A model generated the notes under the pieces. It was not told where the DNA came from. It did no database searches and saw only the letters and a list, made by a program, of their open reading frames with translations. Of a stretch of DNA of 64,000 nt, positions 56,060-64,000 are shown piece after piece. Each line of letters starts with the position of its first letter. Positions within the stretch are counted from its first letter, which is position 1. The translations under genes and the position numbers were made by a program. The stretch covers positions 2,014,001 through 2,078,000 of the forward strand of contig OY747705.1 in the NCBI GenBank assembly GCA_963556495.2, read 5' to 3'. This DNA is from Valencia hispanica. Its lineage: Eukaryota > Chordata > Actinopteri > Cyprinodontiformes > Valenciidae.

Positions 56060-57115
56060 AAACTAATGGCGAGGAAGGTGAAGAGAACAAAGACAGAGCA
56101 GAGGACCAGGTGGTGCAAACTGAAAAAATAAGTTTTGAGGCTTTCAGGGAGGAGTAGAGACAGCCTCTTGGTGGCTAGGAGGTGCTCCCAGATGACTGGA
56201 CAGATACAGCTAATGTGATTAGCGAGACAGGTAGGAGGGTACTTAGTGTGTCATCTGAAAGGAGTAAAGTAGATCAGGAGACTTGGTGGTGGAACGATAA
56301 AGTCCAGGAGCATATACAGAGAAAGAAGTTAGCAAAGCAGAAGTAGGACATTGAGAGGGCATAGGAGAGTAGACAGGAGCACATGGAGATGCAACGTATG
56401 GTGAAGGTAAAGGTGGCAAAGGCCAAGCAAAGGGTGTATGATGACCTGTATCCTAGGTTGGACAGTAGAGAGGGAGAGAATGAATTGTACAGGTTGGTGA
56501 GGTAGAGAGACAGAGATAGCAAGGATGTTTGGGTAGGGGGATTAAGGATAGGGATGGAAATGTACTGACAGGTGCCAAGTGTGTTTTGGGAAGATGGAAG
56601 GAGTACTTTGAAGAGCTGATGAATGAAGGAAATGAGAAAGAATGTAGAGTAGAAGAGGTGACGTTGTGGATCAGGAAGTAGCTGAGATTAGTAAGGATGA
56701 AGTGAAGAAAGCCTTGCAGAAGATGAAGTGGGCAAAGGCAGGTTGTCCTGATGACATACAGGTATGGAAGTGCCTTGTAGAGGTGGGAGTCGTGATTTTG
56801 ACTAGGTTCTTCAACAAAGAATGGAGGAAAAGTGTTCTAGTGCTGATTTTTAAGAACAAGGGAAATGCATAGAATTGTGGCAACTACAGAGAAGTAAAGC
56901 TAATGAGTCATACAATGAAGCTGTGGGAAAGGGTGATGGAAGTGGGCTTAGGTCAGAAGTGAGCATTTGTGAGCAGCAGTACGGTTTCATGCAGAGAAAA
57001 AGTACTACAGATGTAATTTTTGCTTTAAGGATGCTGATGGAGAAGTAAAAAGAACTTCAAAGGGAGCTGCACTTTGTCCTTGTAGATCTAGAGAAAATGT
57101 ATGACAGATCAGTAG
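56060..57115 (+). mobile_element. RTE-clade LINE, decayed
   Basis: DKVQEHIQRKKLAKQ, KVKVAKAKQRVYDDL (as at 33.6 kb on minus), GCPDDIQVWKCL (start of reverse transcriptase), QQYGFMQRKSTTDVIFALRM, and LHFVLVDLEKMYDR (catalytic Asp). It ends before the YxDD. Stops and shifts throughout. Confidence 0.75.
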
Positions 57116-57480
57116 AAGGATGCTGAGGTTCGAGCCACCAGAAGCCCTGGATAAACAGTCAGCTACGACAAATGCTGTGTAGCGTTTAGATCTGGCATTA
57201 AGACGGAGTACAAAGCTCCAGACTGAGAAAGGCAATCAGAACGGCCAAGAGGAAGTACAGAGAGCTGGAAAGCAACCTCTACTCTACTGCTGGCTGTGGG
57301 CAGATGTGGCAAGCCCTGCAGCACAGCGCTGACTACAGAACCCGTTCCAACACCATCAGATGCTCAGACAGCCTCCCAAATTACCTCAATTTCTTCCAAA
57401 CATGCTTCGAGATCTTCACCTCCAACATGGAAAGGAGGCACACACGATCATTGGCATCCTCCTAGACATGATCACTTCTT
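57116..57480 (+). mobile_element. fragment of a second LINE (endonuclease-RT linker)
   Basis: PWINSQLRQMLCS, LRKAIRTAKRKYRELESN and MWQALQHSADYRT are typical of the linker between endonuclease and RT in CR1/Rex1-group LINEs. Joined directly to the RTE fragment. Confidence 0.6.
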
Positions 57481-57659
57481 CCCCAGTAAGTTAGGCAGCA
57501 TCGGAGGTACTGTAGAATCTCATCTGTGTATCGGCTGTTGTGATTTGATCGAGCTTTTGGAATCATAAAAAATATTAGCTCAATCTAAACCTTCAACTTG
57601 CATGTTGGACCCAATCCCAACCAAATTATTTTGAGAAGCATTCCATTTAAATACTGCCA
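57481..57659. other. no recognisable feature
   Basis: Short spacer before the MITE. Confidence 0.4.
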
Positions 57660-58222
57660 AGGGCTGGACGATAATTCAATAACAAAACATACATCAATCG
57701 ATAGACGTGTGGTCATTTTTTATCACAGCCTATCATTACAATAATTTTGAACCAATATGGGATGCATATCAACACTAAACGCATCAATAATGAACTAAAT
57801 AAAACAAGAAATACTACAGTCAGCAAAGCTGTCGTGGCAGGTCACCTGAGTGAGTTGTACCTGTGCTGAAAAGACCTGCCTACTGTGTGTTCATTAAAGG
57901 GCTTTTCTGTTGCCAACGCTGGTATCATTATTTATTTCCAAGCCCACGGCAGTTACAGTATTGATGCCACTCAGGTCTCTTAACTTAATTTCTTTTTGTT
58001 TCTTACAAACTTTCAGTTATATTAAAAAGATGTTTGAATAAAGGGTCGAATTTAATTAATTTTTTGTGTGCACTTTATTAAAAGTAGTTAATTAAAGAAT
58101 AGCATAAAATGATCACTTAAAATATATTTTCTACCTTTTTTGATGGTTATTGATCATTATTGATATCGATCAATATGATTTTTCTTTTATCGAAATACAA
58201 TTTTTCTATATCGTCAGGCCCT
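57660..58222. mobile_element. 563-bp MITE, AGGGCTGGACGATA ends
   Basis: The left end AGGGCTGGACGATAAT and the right end ATATCGTCAGGCCCT form an imperfect inverted repeat, a common fish MITE type. Interior AT-rich with TATCGAT-type motifs; non-coding. Confidence 0.75.
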
Positions 58223-58361
58223 ATTACTACCCCTTTTTAGATATGACGAATGTATCCATATGTATTAGTAATGGATAGCGAATGGATACATACCCTGTGA
58301 TTATAAGGTTGCTGTAATTAAACCTTTACTTAAGAAACCTTCTCTCTATCAAGTGGACTTA

Positions 58362-58997
58362 GGGGTCTTTTCCACTGAGCTGGTTCCAGAGCTGGTTCAG
58401 TGCTAGATCCTGACTTAGAACTGGTTCTTTGGTTTTCAACTGCCTAAGCATCCATTTTTTGGTTCTGAACCAGTGCTTAGCCAAACACCAACTCGAAACT
58501 GGGCCAGACTGGTTTTTTGCGAGAATTTGCCCCCACAATGGTGACGCAACCAAGGTGTGGGGCTGGATTACAAAGGTTTAGCATAGCAAGGCCAAACAAA
58601 CCATCAGTTTAATTCGTAATAAAGGACGCTAGAATTCAGCAGAGTTCAGTCATCGTCTGAGCTGCAGAACAAATTGGAGGGGTCAAATCGAACAAAGCCT
58701 GTATTTCTAGGTCCATGTGAATGCCACAGAATCTGGTAAGTGTAGCTGCTATACTGCATTATCCCAGTATAAAGTGAAATTTACCTTCCCCTGTTACTGA
58801 TGCATGTCAGATAACGTGTATGTGATGTATTGATAGCGTATAAATTGCTAAAACAAACAAGTCACTGTTTGTAACATAACCGACTGTTTGTCCGTCTAAA
58901 ACCAGCTGCCCTGTCGGCCCAGCCCGATGAAGTGGGGACACGTATAGCGGGAGGGTCTGGTCAAATTACCCTGAATTTTCGATAGTGGAAACGCGCC
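58362..58997. mobile_element. 636-bp MITE with TTA target duplication
   Basis: Flanked by TTA (58359-58361, 58998-59000). The ends GGGGTCTTTTCCACTGAG and ATAGTGGAAACGCGCC pair imperfectly around TTTCCACT/AGTGGAAA. A three-base TTA target suits PIF/Harbinger-type transposons. Repeated GGTTC motifs near the left end. Confidence 0.65.
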
Positions 58998-59000
58998 TTA

Positions 59001-59479
59001 TGGCTGGGGAACTAAGAGGACTGCAGATGTCCATGAACTGAGTCTCCCCCAATATTGCAGTGCACATGCTGTATTTTATACACCCGCAACGCATCGGCGT
59101 CTATGCAGCCGCCTCCCGAGCTGAATGATGTAATGATTAATAATTTTGGGCACAGTCAACTACATCAAAACACAACTTTTCAAAGCCCTGATTTTTGTGG
59201 ACTGTGCGAGAAAATGGGCTCTGACAGACAGCCATTCTGTTTCACAGCGAGTCCCGATAACTCTCATGTGGGAAGGGGCTGTCCAGGGTCTATAAACTCG
59301 AAATGAGATTCACATCTTTTTGAAGGAAGAGGGCATTGATCTTGGCCACACATTTTACTGTAACAAGTTTTTAATGGAACTTTCAAATAGTAGATTTCTT
59401 CTGGACAGAAATGTTCAGAAAAATTCACATTTATTTAAATATGCATAGGCGAACATCCTACATATAACTTGACTGGAAT
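59001..59479. other. no recognisable feature
   Basis: A short open frame (59055-59306) has no family signal. Confidence 0.35.
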
Positions 59480-59570
59480 GTTTGTATTGAATTGGCTTTC
59501 TTGTAAAGTGCCTTGAGATGAAATCTGTTGTGAATTGGCGCTATATAAATAAACTGAATTGAAAATGTAA
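59480..59570 (+). mobile_element. L2-type LINE/SINE 3' tail
   Basis: GTAAAGTGCCTTGAGATGAA and GAATTGGCGCTATATAAATA then AATTGAA form the standard L2-type tail. Confidence 0.65.
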
Positions 59571-60190
59571 TTTAATTGAAATAACCCATGTCTGTGGTTG
59601 TATGTTTGCATCTAAATGCATCTTCCTATACAGAGTATAGTACTGTATGTTGCGAAACAGAATGCAAATCTTTTAAAATGAGCATCTGGAAACAATAAAA
59701 GCAAAAACACTTATTTTCAACATGAAAAGGCTTTATTGTAAAAAAATACAAATTAAAAAATCATATATGAAGATAGGTGTAGCAAAAAACCTACACAGAA
59801 TAAAATAAACCAGAAAAGCAATCAGAGAGCGCAAACCTCCGCCAGGGCCACTCACCCCCCCCCCATCCCCATGTTGTTATCTAATTCTAACTTTCAGTAT
59901 TTCTCCAATAAAATGTCTGTTAATGAGACGCATGGCTGTGTTCGTGCTGTCGCTGTGCTCTTCCAGCAAGCAGCGGAGATTGCTGTGCTTAAACTCAAAC
60001 CGTAGCTGGGCTCCTACGCAAGGGGAGTCGCTTCTGAGCTTTCAGCACCACTGCTCAGTGGGTGGATCAACCCCAAAATTTAATCAGATGTTCCTGGTCC
60101 CATTGTGGACATTTCCTGAAATTGTCATAGAAATCTGAGGTTACAATTGCACATCACTATGGTGTAGCTTGCTCCATGATGGACATCCAG
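59571..60190. other. repeat fragments, unclassified
   Basis: Includes GCAAACCTCCGCCAGGG near 59831 and ATCAGATGTTCCTGGTCCCA..GACATTTCCTGAAATT near 60083, parts of the same common teleost repeat seen at 30.8 kb. Confidence 0.4.
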
Positions 60191-61140
60191 TAGTGCTACA
60201 CTGCCTGGCCAAAAAAAAAGTCGCCACCTGGATTTTACTAAGCAAATAGGTACGAGCCTCCTATTTGATAATTACTGCATGGGCAACTATCTTTCAGCTG
60301 GGAGCAAGTTATTTAAACCCAACTGGTGCAATGAGTTGCATCTCATTTCATAAACAACCATGTCGAAAGATACATCTCGTGGTAGTGGAAAAGATGTTAG
60401 TGTGTTTGAGAAGGGTCAAATCATTGGCATGCATCAAGCAGAGAAAACATCTAAGTAGATTGCAGTAACTACTAAAATTGGTTTAAGAACTGTCCAACGC
60501 ATTATTAAAAGTGGAAAGATAGTGGGGACCTATCGTCTTCGAGGAAGAAATATGGCTGGAAAAATAATCTTAAATGATTGTGATCGCCGATCACCTAAAC
60601 GTTTGGTGAAATCAAACTGAAGAAAAACAACAGTAGAACTCAGGGCTATGTTTAATAGTGAAAGTAAGAGTATTTCCACACACACAATGTGAAGGGAACT
60701 CAAGGGATTGGGACTGAACAGCTGTGTAGCAGTAAGAAAACCCCTAACCAGTGAGCCAAATCGGAAAAGAAGGCTTCAATTTGCTAGGGAGCACAAAGAT
60801 TGTACTCTGGAGCAATGGAAGAAGGTCTGATGGTCTGATGAGTCCAGATTTACCCTGTTCCAGAGTGATAGGCCCATCAGGGTAAGAAGAGAGGCAGATG
60901 TAGTGATGCACCTATCATGTCTAGTGCCTACTGTACAAGACTGTGGGGGCAGTACCATGATCTGGGGTTGCTGCAGTTTGACCAACTGCAGCAACCCCTG
61001 ACCGGACCGGTCTAGGTTCAGCAACAATACGTGCTCCAAGAATGAGGTCAGCTGACTAGCTGAATATACTGAATGACAAATGGTTATTCCATCAATGGGT
61101 TTTTTTCTTCCCTGATGGCATTGTATTATAGCAGTGTAGT
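60191..61140 (+). mobile_element. Tc1-type DNA transposon, decayed, right end lost
   Basis: Left terminus CTACACTGCCTGGCCAAAAA at 60196 is Tc1-like. A broken transposase follows: KGQIIGMHQAEKTSK, a helix-turn-helix (GLRTVQRIIKSGK), RRLQFAREHKDCT, WSDESRFTLF (first catalytic Asp, normally the first D of DDE/DDD), then a GGSTMIWGC motif. The rest can be followed only to about 61120, and no right inverted repeat was found. At least five stops or shifts. Confidence 0.85.
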
Positions 61141-62051
61141 ATTCCAGAAACTGATGTCAGTCGCTCTTCTCTATCACGGTCCTCTTGTAGCTTTTCCTCT
61201 CACCGCTGCAGATATTCTGATAGTTCAGCATCCTGCTTCCCTGTGTAAAATGAAAAAATTGAGTCAATAACAAATGAATTTCTCACAAATATAACTGTCA
61301 TTATTAACAAGCAGGGGCGTAAAATATTCCTTACCCGGCCCGCTAGGAGGGGGATGAGTGCAACCTAGCATCAGGTGCTAGAGAGCTGCAGGGTACAGGC
61401 CTTAGGTTGCCCATCAAGTCTATGAATATCTAACATGTAATGTTAGTTTTCACATAACCCAAAAGCTGGTTTTAGATAGACAAACGGTCGAGTACATTAC
61501 AAACAGGCAAGCATAAGTTACATGACCTGTTTGTTTTAGCAATACATATGCTAGGAATACATCATATACGTATGGTATCTGACATGTAGCAATACATATC
61601 CGCTAACATGGGGACAGTAAATATGGAGCGAGAATTGGGATATACGTTTTGTACTTGTGACTTACGCTTTGTAACTTGCGTTTTGTAACTTGTACACATT
61701 TTTTAAATACAAGTTAAAAGTTTCAAGTTCACAAGTTTCAAAACACACAGGAGTTACAATTATTTATTTTTTTTTACCATATTTAGTTTGCCTAGAAGAA
61801 CCAACGAGAGGCTGATTTTGGCCAACTAATCATGTTTGTCAAATTTCTATCCAATCATGGCAAGATGAGGGTAGGGGTCTGTTCACTGCTCACAGCTAAA
61901 CTTGCATACGTTAACAATTTTTACCAATAGGTGGTGGTAATGGGCCACACTTGAGAAGAAGAAGATGATCATGATGAATAGTCACACAGTTAAGTAGATG
62001 GAAAAGATATTGTGTTTTGAAAAACACTGGAGAGAGTATAGTGAAAGAATG
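61141..62051. other. unclassified; short inverted repeats near 61.7 kb
   Basis: 61650-61740 has several TTGTAACTTG / CAAGTTNNAAG motifs facing each other. The rest shows nothing. Confidence 0.4.
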
Positions 62052-62152
62052 ACATAGGGATGCGATACAGAAGATGGCATTAAAGCAACACTTACATAGG
62101 GATGCAACATAGGGATGCGATACAGAAGATGGCATTAAAGCAACACTTAGAA
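62052..62152. repeat. 55-bp tandem duplication
   Basis: ACATAGGGATGCGATACAGA recurs at 62052 and 62107, together with AGATGGCATTAAAGCAACAC; the second unit is nearly complete and identical over that stretch. Confidence 0.9.
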
Positions 62153-62784
62153 TGCAAGCTGCCATTAAAAACTAAAGAACCGTTACTCATGTGGAAAGAG
62201 TACCACAACTTCTCCAAAGTAAGTCAGTTTTATAGATACTAAAAGGTTTCTTTTCTGTGTCAAGTGTTCTTAAACGAGTTGTAAATGTGTTGCCTTTAGC
62301 TCGGCTATTAAAATGTTAGCTTCCTCTGCTTCTGTTATTAAGTCTTGAACCAGGGGGGTTGAGAGCTACTTTCTTTCTATTTTTAGATGTTTCCCTGTTC
62401 CAAAGACAACTCAAAATACTTGCTTCTCCCAAACAGCATGTACATGCCTGTTAATTACTAATTTGAGCCAGATGTGTTGGAGCAGGGAAACACTTAAAAC
62501 AGACTAATAGCATTTGAGGGTTGAGTTCCTGGCTTCGGGGAACAATAGCTTCGCAGATTTAGCTCACAGGCTTGTGCTGGAAACACAACCATGGCTACTG
62601 GACCAAAACACAGACCTCCCGCCGGTAGAAGGGCTGATCACACAACAGTAAGCTTCAACAGAAAGAGGGGGAGTGGTGATCGGCCAAACTCGAACCAAAC
62701 CAGCTGCAGCCCAGAACTTCTTTCTCTTTTGTCCGCGAGACCAGCCGGACTCACATCGAGAGAGAACATCACGCTAACTTGAAT
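62153..62784. other. flank of DR1 copy 2
   Basis: A 63-codon + frame (62591-62782) starting MATGPKHRPP is Arg/Ser/Pro-rich, with no recognised domain. It may belong to the 5' part of the DR1 element. Confidence 0.3.
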
Positions 62785-63955
62785 TTCTGGAAGAAGCTCA
62801 TTGGATCCGAAAGACTTCTATAGTCTGCCGATTAATCAGGTGAACTATATTTGGCTGATGAAATAAGTCTTGAATGACTTGTTGGAAACTGCAGAAAGAA
62901 ACTTTTGAATTACAGTTTCTACAGTGAGAGATAGAGCCTCTCTTTGCTGATGCTCCGACGTTCTGCTGCTGTGCTGCCGAATCACCTGCTACAGAAGCTG
63001 GGAGCTGTTCGAGCCGAGAGCCGAGAGCTGCTGAGGACTGCCGCCCGCGAAACAGGAGTGGTCTGTGGGGGAACAACGTTCTGAGCTAACAGTGGCTACC
63101 AACCGCATCTGAAGCCTCACTGTTAGCGCCCCACGTAGCTACTGCTAACTGACCAGCTATAACAGCTGGTTTCTCTGCTTCAATGCCGGTCTTTTCAGAC
63201 AACGGAGCCACCCTTCCCTGGACGTCTAAGAAATGTTCATGTAAGGCGTCTGGGCAGAGATAAATTAGCTTAAGATAAACCAATTACGGTTTGTTTTGTT
63301 TTTGTATGTTTTACTGTGCTATTGCTGCATTTGTAAGATCTAACTCTTCAGATCGCTAGAGTATAACAGCCTGTGGTATTAACAGAGTTTTTAAAGGTTT
63401 ATGACCGACTGAGCCTCGTTTTAATCATGCAACATTAGTGACTCCGTTCTGAGTTTTTCTTTATTCTTTGGTGCTAAGCTAAAACAGAGTGGCTATGAGC
63501 TGCTATATACATCAGCTCCGTACACTTGATCTGATTAGCGTGGCCTGTTTTTGCAGACCGCCAGGGCTTCCTAAACAATAAAGATAGCTACCTACGGTAT
63601 TCAAAATACAGATCGGCTTTAAAATAAAACACCAAAAACTAATCGTTTAAGTCCTTTTTCAAACCGCTTTCTAAGTATGCCGAATTACTAAATTAGATCA
63701 ATCACTGCAGTGACTGATCTACAAAACAGAATAAATTCCCCAAAAGGGTAATTGATTTCTAATTCAAAGCAAATGGTTTAATGAAACATTACTTCCTACA
63801 AAGAATGTTTTTTGTCTTCACTTCTGCTTTGCATTGTGAATTGGTGGTTTGAAAACAAACCAAAAGGTACTAATTAGTCTTAAACTGATTACAATTAATT
63901 TAAACTAACTTAGCTTCACTCCAAAAACTCTGCAATACAAGCCTTGGTTTTTAAG
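62785..63955 (+). repeat. DR1 copy 2, uninterrupted
   Basis: Matches 24464-26805 once the insertions of that copy are removed, in the same order and orientation. It lacks the Rex3, the LINE end and the solo LTR. The text GATCTACAAAACAGAATAAATT at 63718 is the empty target of the solo LTR. Confidence 0.8.
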
Positions 63956-64000
63956 CGTAATTTTCATACTGAACTGTGTCATCACGATCAATTTATTGGT

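Overview
The window looks like nuclear DNA of a teleost fish. It has spliced vertebrate-type exons, Rex1-, Rex3-, L1-, L2- and RTE-type LINEs, a Penelope-like element, a Tc1 transposon, a tRNA-derived SINE, hAT- and PIF-type MITEs and endogenous retroviruses (ERVs). No operons, bacterial genes or CRISPR arrays are visible. All calls come from reading the sequence and the translated frames; no database search was run.

Host genes. Two phase-compatible exons on + (60-189 and 20985-21202, ending in a stop) look like the last two exons of an unrecognised gene. Five exons on - (48200-48379, 45075-45180, 44865-44915, 28597-28733, 28408-28471) join in frame and encode the end of the coiled coil and a run of DPF motifs, the signature of the endocytic adaptor Eps15. 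Two more possible exons on + (32699-32784, 32875-32958) lie inside an eps15 intron and are not recognised.

0.2-20.8 kb is a nested retroviral composite. ERV-1 has paired LTRs (237-704 and 20300-20759), a tRNA-Lys1,2-type primer site, gag, RNase H-integrase and env remnants. Its leader carries a Penelope-like element (845-4410), which itself carries an L1 (1226-4188). Its middle is replaced by two other LTR elements: ERV-2 (tRNA-Met-type primer site at 6895, gag, protease-like and possible env remnants) and ERV-3 (its own LTR, a tRNA-Trp primer site at 12967, degenerate pol). Every retroviral reading frame is broken. The composite fills almost all of the intron between the two left-hand host exons.

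21.3-32.7 kb: an antisense L1, a first copy of an unclassified dispersed repeat (DR1) that has taken in a Rex3 end, another LINE end and a solo LTR, then eps15 3' exons and a solo ERV-1-family LTR. 32.2-42.5 kb: almost solid LINEs, with two Rex3 copies head to head around a retroposed L1 3'-UTR. 42.8-48.4 kb: Rex1, L2, MITEs and eps15 exons. 49-64 kb: L2 ends, a SINE, a (TA)n palindrome, a long Rex1, L2 and RTE fragments, two MITEs, a decayed Tc1 and the second DR1 copy.

No intact autonomous element was found. The longest open frame is the 480-residue Rex3 reverse transcriptase at 36063-37505. The value of the window lies in its nesting record: target duplications and one paralogous empty site allow several insertions to be ordered.
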